Positions 27,769 to 37,343 of a DNA stretch of 64,000 nucleotides are shown piece after piece. Source of the DNA: Candidatus Pelagibacter communis (lineage in GTDB: Bacteria > Pseudomonadota > Alphaproteobacteria > Pelagibacterales > Pelagibacteraceae); assembly GCF_001180225.1 (NCBI RefSeq), contig NZ_CVST01000058.1:50129-114128 (forward strand). Reading direction: 5' to 3'. The notes under the pieces were generated by a model. The model did not search any database. It was given only the letters and a program-made list of their open reading frames with translations, and was not told where the DNA came from. How positions within the stretch are numbered: position 1 is the stretch's first letter; each line of letters begins with the position of its first letter. Made by a program: the position numbers and the translations under genes.

Positions 27769-28446
27769 TTAGAAGTTTCTATATAAAGATACTAAAACAC
27801 CCTGAACTTTTACTCTATCAGGGCCAAATATTTTGGTTTCATAGTTTCTATTTGCACTTTCCAATGCAACAACTTTACCTTTTTTACGAATTCTTTTTAA
27901 CATTGCTTCGTGTTCGTCAATTAATGCGACTACAATTTTTCCATTATCTGCTGTATCTGTTCTTTTAATAATAACTGTATCTCCTTCGTGGATTCCAGCT
28001 TCAATCATTGAATCTCCTTGAACTTTCAATCCAAAATAATCTCCATTTTTTTCTAAATTATTTGGTAATGGTATTCTTGAAACTTCATTTTGTATTGCTT
28101 CTACAGGAGTACCTGCTGCAATTTTTCCTAATACTGGTACTTCCATTTCATCTGTATTGTTAACTTCTTCATCTAAACCACCTTTGATAACGCTTGGTGA
28201 AAAACTATTGTAAATATCATTTGCTGAAGCCGTTTCAGGTAATTTTACAACCTCTAAAGCTCTTGCTTTATGAGCCAATCTTTTAATAAAACCTCTTTCT
28301 TCTAAGGCGCTAATCAATCTATGAATACCTGACTTTGATTTTAAGTTTAAAGATTGTTTCATCTCTTCGTAAGAAGGAGACACGCCGGAACTTCTCAACT
28401 TCTTGTTGATAAATAAAAGCAGGTTTTTTTGTTTTTTTGTTAGCAT
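27769..28446 (-). CDS. lexA: SOS repressor LexA
   Basis: Repressor of DNA-damage genes that cuts itself when RecA filaments form. It has 225 residues. The N-terminal winged helix runs to about 65 (SYEEMKQSLNLKSKSGIHRL); the cleavage site is Ala111-Gly112 in GKIAAGTP; the catalytic serine is S146 in GDSMIEAG and the lysine K184 in AMLKRIRK. The intact site shows a self-cleaving protein. An exact alphaproteobacterial SOS box lies 25-39 bases upstream of the start, so the gene is very probably autoregulated. Confidence 0.96.
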   Translation of the reverse strand: MLTKKQKNLLLFINKKLRSSGVSPSYEEMKQSLNLKSKSGIHRLISALEERGFIKRLAHKARALEVVKLPETASANDIYNSFSPSVIKGGLDEEVNNTDEMEVPVLGKIAAGTPVEAIQNEVSRIPLPNNLEKNGDYFGLKVQGDSMIEAGIHEGDTVIIKRTDTADNGKIVVALIDEHEAMLKRIRKKGKVVALESANRNYETKIFGPDRVKVQGVLVSLYRNF

Positions 28447-28470
28447 AAGAACAAATATCGTACAAGTAAT

Positions 28471-28485
28471 GTTCTATAAAAGTTC
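28471..28485 (-). promoter_or_regulatory. LexA operator (SOS box) of lexA
   Basis: The plus strand reads GTTC-TATAAAA-GTTC, an exact match to the alphaproteobacterial LexA consensus GTTC-N7-GTTC. A second, one-mismatch copy (GTAC-N7-GTTC read on the minus strand) lies at 28449-28463, between the first box and the ATG. The main box sits just downstream of the predicted -10 element at 28490-28495, where bound repressor would block transcription start. Confidence 0.85.
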
Positions 28486-28489
28486 TTTT

Positions 28490-28518
28490 AATTTAACAAT
28501 ACTAAAAAAAGTAAGCAA
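28490..28518 (-). promoter_or_regulatory. Predicted lexA promoter
   Basis: On the minus strand TTGCTT (28518-28513) is followed by 17 bases and TAAATT (28495-28490). The -35 match is only moderate. The arrangement puts the likely start of transcription near 28483, inside the SOS box, which supports the assignment. trpC ends at 28536, so lexA may also be read through from the trp operon. Confidence 0.45.
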
Positions 28519-28535
28519 AATAGCCCTTAAATTGA

Positions 28536-29327
28536 TTACAAAACTGAAAAAATTGAATTTTCATCCAATTTTTTTAAAAGTGATTCACCAATTAAAAAAG
28601 TATTAATTGAAGTCTTGCTCTTTAATTCTAATAATTCCTCTTTAGATTTAATTCCACTCTCAGAAATTAGAGGTCCTTTATGGTTTTTTAAAACATTATA
28701 AATATCATAGGTTGTATTTATATCAGTTTTAAGTGTTTTTAAGTTCCTATTATTTATTCCAATTAGTGCATCTTTAAAATTTAATGCCTTTTGAGCCTCT
28801 TCAACAGTATGTACTTCTATTATTACCGACATATCTAATTTTAATGCCTCTTGATACAAATTGTTTGCAAGATCATCTGAGACACCAGCTAAAATAATCA
28901 GAATTGCATCTGCACCATAACTTTTGGCAAGTGGCACTTGAAAAGTATCAATAAAAAAATCTTTACATAATATCGGTAAATTAACCTTATCTTTTATTTT
29001 ACTTATATGGATTAAATTTCCTAAAAAATAATCTTCTTCAGTTAAAACTGATAAACAAGTAGCATTATTTTTTAAATAAATATTAGCAATTTCTACTGGA
29101 TTGTAATCTTGAATTATAACACCTGCAGAAGGACTTGCTTTTTTTATTTCAGCAATAATTGAAGTTTTATTTTCTTTTAAATTGTTTTGAATTTTATCTT
29201 TAAAATTTATGTATGATTTATTTTTTTTTATTAATTCATCTAACTTTTTAAGATCTATTGATTTTTTTAGATTATCAATTTTTTCGATTTTCTTTTTAAT
29301 TATATTTTCTAAAACGTTTTCAGACAT
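28536..29327 (-). CDS. trpC: Indole-3-glycerol phosphate synthase
   Basis: Fourth step of tryptophan synthesis, closing the indole ring from CdRP. The start at 29327 (MSENVLENIIKKK, 263 residues) matches the family length; a longer open frame reaches into trpD and was not used. Its ATG overlaps the trpD stop by 8 bases (ATGTCTGA). Seen: SIIAEIKKASPSAGVI with the catalytic lysine, ILCKDFFIDTFQV, the GADAILII strand, GINNRNLKTLKTD and SESGIKSKEE, in the order of a TIM-barrel IGPS. Confidence 0.95.
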   Translation of the reverse strand: MSENVLENIIKKKIEKIDNLKKSIDLKKLDELIKKNKSYINFKDKIQNNLKENKTSIIAEIKKASPSAGVIIQDYNPVEIANIYLKNNATCLSVLTEEDYFLGNLIHISKIKDKVNLPILCKDFFIDTFQVPLAKSYGADAILIILAGVSDDLANNLYQEALKLDMSVIIEVHTVEEAQKALNFKDALIGINNRNLKTLKTDINTTYDIYNVLKNHKGPLISESGIKSKEELLELKSKTSINTFLIGESLLKKLDENSIFSVL

Positions 29328-30312
29328 TTTGTAATTGTTCCAAATATGAAAAAGTTTTACCAGAAAGAATGGATTGTCTTGCGTGATTATAGGCCTCTTT
29401 AAAATCAACAAACTTTTCTGCAACAATTAAACCAGCCGCAGCATTTAAACAAACTGCTTTTGAAAAATCATTATCTTTACCTTTAAATATTTCAATCATT
29501 TTATCTGCATTAAATTTTGCATCATTACCAATTAAATTCTTAAATTTTTCTGCATTCACACCAATTGAATTAGGATCAACCAAGATTTCAGATATTTCTC
29601 CATTCTTCAATTGTATTATATTTGTTTTTGCATAAGGAGATATTTCATCCAATCCATCTTCACTGTTTACTATCCACGCAAATTTTATGTTTAAATTTTT
29701 TAATCCCTCCGCAAAAATTCTTAACAATTTTTTATCAAATACTCCCACAACCTGTCTTTCTACTAGAGCAGGATTACTTAAAGGACCAATCATGTTGAAA
29801 ATAGTTCTTTTACCAATTTTCTTTCTTACAGGACCTACAAATCTCATGGCACTGTGATATTTTGGTGCGAACATAAAACCAAAATTTTTATTGCTTATTT
29901 CTTGCTCTATTTCTCTCGGCTCTAAATCAATTTTAATATTAAGAGCTTCCAAAACGTCTCCAGAGCCACATTTTGAAGATACCGCTTTATTGCCGTGCTT
30001 TGCAACCTTTATACCCATACTAGCTAAAAGTAATGCAGATGCAGTTGATATATTAACAGTGTTCATACCGTCACCACCTGTACCACATGTATCTATGCAA
30101 TCATGAACGTTTACTCTTTTAGATTTTTCTCTAAGCACATAAACACCCCCAGCAATTTCATCTGCAACTTCTCCTTTTTCAGACAGAAGCGTTAAAAAAT
30201 TATAGATTTGATCCTCATCAGCTTTACCAGTCATTAAAATTTCGAATGCTGACTTGCTTTCTTCAAAGGTTAAATTTTCTTTATTTTTCAGTTTTTCTAA
30301 AATCTTTTCCAT
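29320..30312 (-). CDS. trpD: Anthranilate phosphoribosyltransferase
   Basis: Transfers phosphoribose from PRPP to anthranilate. It has 330 residues. Seen: CGTGGDGMNTVNISTASA near 81-98 with the PRPP loop, KHGNKAVSSKCGSGDVLEAL near 110-129, MFAPKYHSAMRFVGPVRKKI near 152-171, and NMIGPLSNPA near 178-187. Follows trpG by four bases and overlaps trpC by eight. Confidence 0.96.
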   Translation of the reverse strand: MEKILEKLKNKENLTFEESKSAFEILMTGKADEDQIYNFLTLLSEKGEVADEIAGGVYVLREKSKRVNVHDCIDTCGTGGDGMNTVNISTASALLLASMGIKVAKHGNKAVSSKCGSGDVLEALNIKIDLEPREIEQEISNKNFGFMFAPKYHSAMRFVGPVRKKIGKRTIFNMIGPLSNPALVERQVVGVFDKKLLRIFAEGLKNLNIKFAWIVNSEDGLDEISPYAKTNIIQLKNGEISEILVDPNSIGVNAEKFKNLIGNDAKFNADKMIEIFKGKDNDFSKAVCLNAAAGLIVAEKFVDFKEAYNHARQSILSGKTFSYLEQLQNV

Positions 30313-30316
30313 AAAA

Positions 30317-30883
30317 TTAATAATTTATAAAACTTTTTAAAATTTTTATTCCTGTCTTAGTTTTAATACTTTCTGGATGGAATTGTACACCATGAATATT
30401 AAATTGCTTATGTTGGATAGCCATAATTATTCCATCATCAGTTTCTGCTGTAATCTCTAAATCTTTCGATAGGGTTTTTTTATCAATAATTAAGCTATGA
30501 TATCTTGTAGCCTCAAAGGTACGAGGTAGATTTTTTAAGATCCCAATTTTTTGTGATTTAATTTTGCTAGTTTTTCCGTGCATTAATTTTTTTGCTTGAA
30601 TAATTTTAGATCCAAAAACTTGACCTATAATTTGATGTCCAAGACAAACACCTAAAAAGGGCAATTTTTTATGTAATGATTTTAAAATGCTTATGCAATT
30701 TCCAGATTGATTTGGATTTCCAGGTCCAGGTGAAATAACAATTTTATCATATTTTTTTCTTATTATTTCTTTTGAGTTAATTTTATCATTTCTTATGACT
30801 TCAACTTTTACACCTAATGAAGAAATGTAATGATAAAGATTAAATGTAAAACTATCATAATTATCTATTAATAATATTTTCAT
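30317..30883 (-). CDS. trpG: Anthranilate synthase glutaminase component
   Basis: Class I glutamine amidotransferase delivering ammonia to TrpE; the same subunit may also serve aminodeoxychorismate synthase (PabA). It has 188 residues. Seen: LLIDNYDSFTFNL at 4-16, SPGPGNPNQSG at 51-61, the nucleophile C80 in GVCLGHQ, RYHSLIID near 127-134, and the catalytic histidine/glutamate pair in VQFHPES near the end. Begins on the last base of the trpE stop. Confidence 0.94.
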   Translation of the reverse strand: MKILLIDNYDSFTFNLYHYISSLGVKVEVIRNDKINSKEIIRKKYDKIVISPGPGNPNQSGNCISILKSLHKKLPFLGVCLGHQIIGQVFGSKIIQAKKLMHGKTSKIKSQKIGILKNLPRTFEATRYHSLIIDKKTLSKDLEITAETDDGIIMAIQHKQFNIHGVQFHPESIKTKTGIKILKSFINY

Positions 30884-32343
30884 TATCTTAAAGCATTTAT
30901 TAAGGCTTTCGCCTTGTTTACTGTTTCATCATATTCGTTTATAGGCTTACTATCAGCAACAATACCTGCACCAGCTTGTACATAGAATTTTTTATTTTTT
31001 GCTACAGCTGTTCTTAAAGCAATACAAGTATCAAATTCTCCATTAGCAGAAAAATATCCAATTCCACCAGCGTAAACTTTTCTTCTCGATGTTTCTAATT
31101 CATCTATGATTTCCATTGCTCTTATTTTAGGAGCACCAGAAACAGTACCAGCAGGAAATCCTGCTAGCAATGATTTAAATTTTGAAAACTTTTTATTATA
31201 CTCACCAACTACATTAGAAACTATATGCATTACATGAGAGTACCTCTCAATTATGAAACTCTCAGTTACCTTTACAGTATTTATTTTTGACACTTTACCA
31301 GCATCATTTCTTCCCAGATCTAAAAGCATTAAATGTTCAGAAAGTTCTTTTTTGTCTTTAAGAAGGTCTTTTTCATAATAAAGATCTTCTTTTTTATTTT
31401 TTCCTCTTGGTCTAGTACCTGCTATTGGTCTAACTGTAATTTTATTATCTCTTAGTCTTACTAAAATTTCTGGACTTGCCCCAATAATTTGGAAGTCATT
31501 AAAGTTGAAGTAAAACATAAAAGGAGAGGGGTTAGTTACTCTAAGTTTTTTATAAATTTCTAAAGGTTTTTTTGTTAATTTTGCTTCAAATCTTTGACTT
31601 AAAACAACTTGAAAAATATCACCAAGTTTAATGTATTTCTTAGCTTTATTAACCATTGCAAGAAATTTATTTTTGGATGTGTTTGATTTAACTTTAATTT
31701 TTTTTTCTTTTAATACTCTTTTTGTATCAATATTTTTGATCGATGATTGAATTAATAGTTTAAATAGATCAGTTTTTATAGTGTCATACTTTTTTTGATA
31801 ATTTTTAATTTTTTCATCATTAAAAACATTACTTATAAAAAATATTTCTTTTTTTAAATTATCATGAATTACCAAGGTTTTTGGTCTCATTAATCTTACA
31901 TCAGGTAAATTAAGATCATTTTTACATGAGTTAGGAATTTTTTCTATGTACCTAATAGAGTCGTATGAAAAATAACCTGAAATTAGCGAACAAATCTTAG
32001 GTAAATTCTTAGGTGTATCAAATTTAAAATTTTCAATAATTTTTTCTATTAACTCTTCTGGTTTATCTTTAAGAATGATTTTTTTATTTTCAGTGATTAA
32101 ATATGACTTTTGGTTGTTGAACTCCCATATCTTGTCAGGATCTTTACCAAAAATTGTGTATCTACCTTTAATTTTTCCTTTTTCAACAGACTCAAATATA
32201 AAACTATTTTTTTCTTCTAAAAAATTATCAATTAAATTTATTACTTCATCATCAGAATTTACTTTTTTAGAAGTGTATATAATCTGATTTTTTTTGCTTC
32301 TATGTCGAAACTTAAAATCTTTGAAGCTTCGATTAATTATCAT
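30883..32343 (-). CDS. trpE: Anthranilate synthase component I
   Basis: Converts chorismate and ammonia to anthranilate with TrpG. It has 486 residues. Seen: the feedback-region N-terminal domain, then the chorismate-binding core with KAKKYIKLGDIFQVVLSQRF near 236-255, PSPFMFYFNF near 274-283, the RPIAGTRPRGKN stretch near 311-322, HLMLLDLGRNDAGKV near 340-354, and AGFPAGTVSGAPKIRAMEII near 397-416. No leader peptide, attenuator or T-box is visible, since it is translationally coupled behind the ppiD-like gene (4-base overlap). Confidence 0.96.
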   Translation of the reverse strand: MIINRSFKDFKFRHRSKKNQIIYTSKKVNSDDEVINLIDNFLEEKNSFIFESVEKGKIKGRYTIFGKDPDKIWEFNNQKSYLITENKKIILKDKPEELIEKIIENFKFDTPKNLPKICSLISGYFSYDSIRYIEKIPNSCKNDLNLPDVRLMRPKTLVIHDNLKKEIFFISNVFNDEKIKNYQKKYDTIKTDLFKLLIQSSIKNIDTKRVLKEKKIKVKSNTSKNKFLAMVNKAKKYIKLGDIFQVVLSQRFEAKLTKKPLEIYKKLRVTNPSPFMFYFNFNDFQIIGASPEILVRLRDNKITVRPIAGTRPRGKNKKEDLYYEKDLLKDKKELSEHLMLLDLGRNDAGKVSKINTVKVTESFIIERYSHVMHIVSNVVGEYNKKFSKFKSLLAGFPAGTVSGAPKIRAMEIIDELETSRRKVYAGGIGYFSANGEFDTCIALRTAVAKNKKFYVQAGAGIVADSKPINEYDETVNKAKALINALR

Positions 32344-33761
32344 TTGAAATAGTTTTTAATTCTATCAATAGTTTTTTGATTCAATTGAACCTGATATTTA
32401 TTATTCAACAGGGTATCGTAAGATTGTAAAATACTTTTTCTATTGCTTGTATTTTGTGAATTTACAAATCCTTTATATTCCTCACCTTGTTTATTTATAG
32501 TATTTTTATTTGCATCTTTTATTTTGACTAAAAATATTTGATTGTTAGTATTGTTTACTAAAGCAAAAGAATTTTGAGGTAATGAGTAGAGCATTTTAAT
32601 TGAATTTACTTCAAACAGCCTATCATCACTAATTGAATTAATTGATCCAGTTTGGATTTTACCTGAACTTAACTCTATAAACTTACTTTCATTAAATCCA
32701 TCATTCTGTATTTCTTCAATTATTTTTCTATTGTAATCAAATTTACCTTTTTGATAAATAAGCTCGAGAATTTCACTTTTTACTATCTCATCATTTAGAT
32801 CTGGTGAACGATCATATTCATTCTCTATATTATAAAGAATATAATTATCTCCACTTTCAAATATATCTAATTTGCTTGATTTTTTTGAGTAAATTAACTT
32901 TTCGTTCGTACTAGTGTTTTCATCTGGAGCAAATTCATTAATATTATTTACATCCACATTTAAGTTTTCGATTATCGAACTAAAACTTTCATTTTGAGAA
33001 ATTTTATTTTCTATTGCATCAATTTCGTTAAAAAAATCTTGATTAAATTCATCAATTCCAATTAAATTTTTTGGATTTAAAACCACATATTTGAAGTCAA
33101 TATATTCTCTTTTTAATTGATCTTTATTTTCTTCAATAAATGTGTTGATTTCATCTGATGTATAATCATCTTTAATCTTATATAAATTTTCCATATCGAA
33201 GTATTCAATAGATAATGATTTATTGTTTTCTTCAAATTTACTTTCTATTAGAAATTCAGGGGTAACAGTACCTGCGCCGATAAAATCAAATAAATGTTTC
33301 TGTAAACCTTGATTTTTTAATTTCAACTCAAACAAAGGAGCAGACATATTATTTGAAAGTAAAAATTTTTCGTATTTAATTCTTTCAAAAGAACCATTCT
33401 CGTCTTTAAAATTTTTATTGTCTTTTAAATATTTTAAAATTGTCTTTTCGTTTATAGAAAGTTTAAAATCTTTAATCTCTAGATCAATTAAAGTTGTTGA
33501 AATAAGTCCTGATAGCAATTCTTCTATAATGTTGTTGTCTAAATTATTTCTTATTGCTTCTTGTGAAATTCCACTTTGATTAACATAGTCCATGAAATCT
33601 TGAGTGGTAACGTTAGTTTTATTTATTTTAGCAATATTATTTTGATTGTTAGTACTAAAGCCACCGCCAAATCCACCAAAGCCAAAAGCTATTATGATGA
33701 TTATTATTAGAACCAATCCACCAAATTGTTTCCAACCTAAGTTTTTTAATTTTTCAACCAT
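32340..33761 (-). CDS. ppiD: PpiD/SurA-like periplasmic folding factor lacking an evident PPIase domain
   Basis: 473 residues with one N-terminal membrane anchor (about 14-31, LVLIIIIIIAFGFGGFGGGF) and a long periplasmic domain. The N-terminal part resembles the SurA_N/PpiD chaperone module (IAKINKTNVTTQDFMDYVNQ). PpiD proteins of 600 or more residues carry a parvulin domain in the middle; I cannot find its usual signature here. Position, divergent from tpiA and ahead of trpE, is where alphaproteobacteria keep ppiD. I infer an inner-membrane-anchored chaperone for outer-membrane or periplasmic proteins. Confidence 0.75.
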   Translation of the reverse strand: MVEKLKNLGWKQFGGLVLIIIIIIAFGFGGFGGGFSTNNQNNIAKINKTNVTTQDFMDYVNQSGISQEAIRNNLDNNIIEELLSGLISTTLIDLEIKDFKLSINEKTILKYLKDNKNFKDENGSFERIKYEKFLLSNNMSAPLFELKLKNQGLQKHLFDFIGAGTVTPEFLIESKFEENNKSLSIEYFDMENLYKIKDDYTSDEINTFIEENKDQLKREYIDFKYVVLNPKNLIGIDEFNQDFFNEIDAIENKISQNESFSSIIENLNVDVNNINEFAPDENTSTNEKLIYSKKSSKLDIFESGDNYILYNIENEYDRSPDLNDEIVKSEILELIYQKGKFDYNRKIIEEIQNDGFNESKFIELSSGKIQTGSINSISDDRLFEVNSIKMLYSLPQNSFALVNNTNNQIFLVKIKDANKNTINKQGEEYKGFVNSQNTSNRKSILQSYDTLLNNKYQVQLNQKTIDRIKNYFK

Positions 33762-33817
33762 AACGTTATAAATTTATTGATCTGTAAAAAACAAATCTAT
33801 AGATTAAAAAGTCAATT

Positions 33818-34558
33818 ATGACAAATAAATATATGTATTTTATAGCTAATTGGAAAATGTTTGGAGATTTAAAAACTATAAATTCATTAGATAAAGTTAT
33901 TAAATTCTCAAAAAGTCATAAAAAAAATAAGTTCAAACTAATTTATTGTCCTCCAAATACTCTAATACGTCCAATTTCAAAAAGACTTAGTAAAACAAAT
34001 ATTGAAGTTGGTGCACAAAATTCTCATCAAAATTTAGATTATGGCGCTTTTACAGGTCAGGTTAATGCAAGTATGCTTAAAAGTGTTGGAGCAAAATATG
34101 TGATCTTGGGTCATTCCGAAAACAGAATGGCTGGAGAAAATGACAATCTAATTAATCTTAAAATAAAAAATTCAATTAAATCTGGTTTAAAAATTATTTT
34201 TTGTATTGGTGAAACTCAAAAACAAAAAAGAGATAAAAAGACTAATCAAGTTTTAAATAGTCAATTAAAGAAAGGATTAAAATCTATCAAAAAAATTAAT
34301 AATATAATTATTGCATACGAACCAGTATGGTCAATTGGAACTGGTTTAATTCCTTCATCAGAGGAACTGTCTAAATCAATTAAATTTATAAAAAGTAAAT
34401 TTGGAAAAAAATCTCCAAAAGTTTTATATGGAGGCTCTGTTAACAGTAAAAATATTGATCAATTAAAAATAATTCCTGACATAGATGGTTTTTTAATAGG
34501 TGGAGCATCACAAAATCCAAAGAAATTTATTGATATAATTAAAAAAACCATTAATTAG
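33818..34558 (+). CDS. tpiA: Triosephosphate isomerase
   Basis: Interconverts dihydroxyacetone phosphate and glyceraldehyde 3-phosphate. It has 246 residues. Seen: IANWKMFG near 8-15 with the active-site lysine, VGAQNSHQNLDYGAFTGQVN across 64-83, VILGHSENR near 94-102 with the catalytic histidine, and IIAYEPVWSIGTG near 161-173 with the catalytic glutamate. Start could also be the ATG five codons later. Only 56 bases separate it from the divergent ppiD-like gene, so that gap must hold both promoters; none is convincing by eye. Confidence 0.96.
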   Translation: MTNKYMYFIANWKMFGDLKTINSLDKVIKFSKSHKKNKFKLIYCPPNTLIRPISKRLSKTNIEVGAQNSHQNLDYGAFTGQVNASMLKSVGAKYVILGHSENRMAGENDNLINLKIKNSIKSGLKIIFCIGETQKQKRDKKTNQVLNSQLKKGLKSIKKINNIIIAYEPVWSIGTGLIPSSEELSKSIKFIKSKFGKKSPKVLYGGSVNSKNIDQLKIIPDIDGFLIGGASQNPKKFIDIIKKTIN

Positions 34559-34564
34559 TCCCCA

Positions 34565-34864
34565 ATGGAAACATTATTACTTGTAATTAACATCATACTT
34601 GCATTTATTTTAGTTGTGCTTGTGCTACTTCAAAAATCAGAGGGTGGCGCCTTAGGTATTGGTGTTTCACAAGAAAATTTCATGCTATCGAGATCAGCTG
34701 GTAGTTTTATTACCAAAGCAACTGCAATAGTTGCAACTTTATTTATCATTTGCAGCTTAGCGCTGACGATAATCTCAAGAGCAGAATTAACGCCCACAGG
34801 ATCAGTTTTAGACACAGTTGAAGAAAAAACTGAAGATACTCCATCAATTCCTGAAAATAATTAA
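34565..34864 (+). CDS. secG: Preprotein translocase subunit SecG
   Basis: Small subunit of the SecYEG channel, 99 residues with two membrane helices (about 3-21 and 50-70). The core stretch LLQKSEGGALGIGVSQ near 21-36 is the family signature, followed by the SAGSFITKATAIVATLF helix and an acidic tail. Lies between tpiA and pyrG with a 6-base gap to tpiA, the standard tpiA-secG-pyrG order. Confidence 0.93.
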   Translation: METLLLVINIILAFILVVLVLLQKSEGGALGIGVSQENFMLSRSAGSFITKATAIVATLFIICSLALTIISRAELTPTGSVLDTVEEKTEDTPSIPENN

Positions 34865-34908
34865 TTAATACTTTCTATTTCTTTTTTTATTAGCTATAAG
34901 ATAATTCC

Positions 34909-36525
34909 ATGGCGCGATATATATTTGTCACTGGCGGCGTGGTTTCATCTCTTGGAAAAGGTCTATCATCAGCATCATTAGCTTACCTATTACAGTCACG
35001 TGGTTATAAAGTTAGGCTTAGAAAATTAGATCCTTATCTAAATGTAGATCCTGGAACAATGAGTCCATTCCAGCATGGAGAGGTTTTTGTAACAGATGAT
35101 GGTGCTGAAACAGATTTAGATTTAGGTCACTATGAAAGATTTTCAGGAGTTACTGCAAAGAAAACAGATAATATTACTACAGGAAAAATTTATAGCGATG
35201 TTCTGAGGAAAGAAAGAAAAGGAGAATATCTTGGAAAGACAGTACAAGTTATTCCACATATAACCGATAGAATTAAAGAATTTATTAAATACGACACCTC
35301 AAAAGAAGATTTTGTAATTTGCGAAATAGGTGGAATTGTAGGTGATATTGAAAGTTTACCATTTGTTGAGGCTATAAGACAATTTTCAAATGATATTGGG
35401 AAAAAAAATGCTTTATTCATTCATTTAACTTTAGTTCCATATTTAAAAGCATCAGATGAAATAAAAACTAAACCAACACAACATTCTGTTAAAGAATTGA
35501 GAAGTATTGGTATTCAACCTGATATAATTATTTGTAGATCGGAAAGACCAATACCTTTAGAGCATAGAAAAAAAATATCTCTATTTTGCAATGTTGATAT
35601 TAAAAATGTAATTGAAACTGTTGATGTAAAAACAATTTATGAAGCACCAATTAGTTTTGCTAAAGAAAAGTTAGATGTTCAAGTTTTAGATTACTTTAAA
35701 ATAAAATCAAAAAAATCAAATAACTTAAATCCTTGGAAGAAAATTACCAAAATTACACTTAATACAAAAAAACAAGTTAATATTGCGATAATAGGTAAAT
35801 ATGTAGAATTAAAAGATGCATATAAATCATTAGATGAAGCCTTAACTCATGGAGGAATTACAAACAACTTGAAGGTAAATTTAGTTAGAATTGATTCAGA
35901 AAAATTAAAAGTTTCTGAAATTAAAAATAAACTTAAAAATGTTTCAGGTATTTTAATACCAGGAGGTTTTGGAAAAAGAGGAACTGAGGGAAAAATCGAA
36001 GCTATTAAATATGCCAGAATTAACAAAATACCATTTCTAGGTATTTGTTACGGTATGCAAATGGCAATAATAGAATTTGCTAGAAATAAATTAAAAATTA
36101 AAAAAGCAACTTCTTCAGAGTTTGATAGAGGTGGTGTTCATATAATTGGTTTAATGAATGAGTGGGAAAAAAGTGGAAAAAAAGTTAAAGGTACAGATAA
36201 AAATTTAGGTGGAACAATGAGACTTGGTTCTTATGATGCTATTTTAAAAGATAAGTCTAAAATTAGAGATATCTATAAATCAAGATTAATCAAAGAAAGA
36301 CACAGACATAGATATGAAGTGGATATTTCATTTAAGGAAAAATTTGAGAAAAATGGACTAATATTTTCTGGTTTATCACCAGATAATAAACTTCCTGAGA
36401 TAATTGAACTTAAAAGTCATCCTTGGTTTATTGGAGTTCAGTTCCATCCTGAATTTAAATCTAGACCTTTATCTCCTCATCCTTTATTCTCTTCATTTAT
36501 CAAAGCAGCAAAAAATCATAAATGA
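34909..36525 (+). CDS. pyrG: CTP synthase
   Basis: Aminates UTP to CTP with glutamine as donor. It has 538 residues: an N-terminal synthetase domain ([20 protein letters not shown] near 6-25, with the P-loop) and a C-terminal class I glutaminase domain with [10 protein letters not shown] near 375-384 (nucleophile cysteine) and [12 protein letters not shown] near 508-519 (His/Glu). Supplies CTP for cdsA and ispDF reactions. A 44-base gap before it is the longest in this run, and kdsA overlaps its stop by 4 bases. Confidence 0.98.
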   Translation: MARYIFVTGGVVSSLGKGLSSASLAYLLQSRGYKVRLRKLDPYLNVDPGTMSPFQHGEVFVTDDGAETDLDLGHYERFSGVTAKKTDNITTGKIYSDVLRKERKGEYLGKTVQVIPHITDRIKEFIKYDTSKEDFVICEIGGIVGDIESLPFVEAIRQFSNDIGKKNALFIHLTLVPYLKASDEIKTKPTQHSVKELRSIGIQPDIIICRSERPIPLEHRKKISLFCNVDIKNVIETVDVKTIYEAPISFAKEKLDVQVLDYFKIKSKKSNNLNPWKKITKITLNTKKQVNIAIIGKYVELKDAYKSLDEALTHGGITNNLKVNLVRIDSEKLKVSEIKNKLKNVSGILIPGGFGKRGTEGKIEAIKYARINKIPFLGICYGMQMAIIEFARNKLKIKKATSSEFDRGGVHIIGLMNEWEKSGKKVKGTDKNLGGTMRLGSYDAILKDKSKIRDIYKSRLIKERHRHRYEVDISFKEKFEKNGLIFSGLSPDNKLPEIIELKSHPWFIGVQFHPEFKSRPLSPHPLFSSFIKAAKNHK

Positions 36526-37343
36526 GCAGTATTACAGTCAATTGTGGGAACATAGAAATTTCAAACGATAAAAAAATTTGTATTATTGCTGGTCCATGTC
36601 AGCTTGAAACAGAACAGCATGCAATGGACATGGCTGGAAAAATAAAAGAAATAACTTCCAAATTTGGTCTAGGTTTTATTTATAAAACTTCTTTTGATAA
36701 AGCTAATCGAACAAGTTTGAAAGGTAAGAGAGGTGCTGGTTTGGAAGCTTCATTACCTATATTTGACAAAATTAAAAAAGAATTAAATGTTCCAATTTTA
36801 ACTGATATTCATAATTCAGAGCAATGTTCAGTAGTTGCTGATCATGTTGATGTTTTACAAATTCCAGCTTTTCTTTGTAGACAAACTGATCTTTTAATTG
36901 CTGCTGCAAAAACAAATAAAATTATAAATGTTAAAAAAGGTCAATTTTTAGCTCCTTGGGATATGGTAAACGTCACGAAAAAAATATCAGACTCTGGAAA
37001 CTCAAATATTCTTGTGACTGAAAGAGGCGCAAGTTTTGGATACAACACTTTGGTTTCAGACATGAGATCTTTGCCTATTATGGCTAAGAACGGTTATCCG
37101 GTTATTTTTGATGCAACACATTCAGTCCAACAACCTGGAGGACAAGGAGAGTCTTCCGGAGGTCAAAGAGAATTTGTTGAGTATCTTGCAAGAGCCGCTG
37201 TTGCTGTTGGGGTTTCTGGTGTATTTATAGAAACTCATCAAGATCCTGATAATGCACCATCTGATGGACCTAATATGGTTCCTCTAGATAAATTAGAAAA
37301 TTTACTAAAACAGTTAACCGAAATTGACAAGCTTATTAAGTGA
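36522..37343 (+). CDS. kdsA: 3-deoxy-8-phosphooctulonate synthase (KDO 8-P synthase)
   Basis: Condenses arabinose 5-phosphate with phosphoenolpyruvate to make the KDO precursor of lipopolysaccharide. It has 273 residues. Seen: [19 protein letters not shown] near 20-38, [12 protein letters not shown] near 55-66, [10 protein letters not shown] near 97-106, [14 protein letters not shown] near 115-128, [20 protein letters not shown] near 198-217. Enolase, which makes its PEP substrate, starts within its last bases. Confidence 0.97.
   Translation: MSSITVNCGNIEISNDKKICIIAGPCQLETEQHAMDMAGKIKEITSKFGLGFIYKTSFDKANRTSLKGKRGAGLEASLPIFDKIKKELNVPILTDIHNSEQCSVVADHVDVLQIPAFLCRQTDLLIAAAKTNKIINVKKGQFLAPWDMVNVTKKISDSGNSNILVTERGASFGYNTLVSDMRSLPIMAKNGYPVIFDATHSVQQPGGQGESSGGQREFVEYLARAAVAVGVSGVFIETHQDPDNAPSDGPNMVPLDKLENLLKQLTEIDKLIK

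Noticed and set aside
28403..28606. 67-codon plus-strand open frame over the lexA control region
   Set aside because: Overlaps lexA and trpC ends and the SOS box; no ribosome site and no recognisable protein.
29328..29426. 33-codon N-terminal extension of trpC
   Set aside because: Lies inside trpD; the downstream ATG gives the family's usual length and a typical 8-base overlap.
32344..33817. trp attenuator or leader peptide ahead of trpE
   Set aside because: trpE overlaps the upstream ppiD-like gene, leaving no leader region, and no Trp-rich short frame was found.
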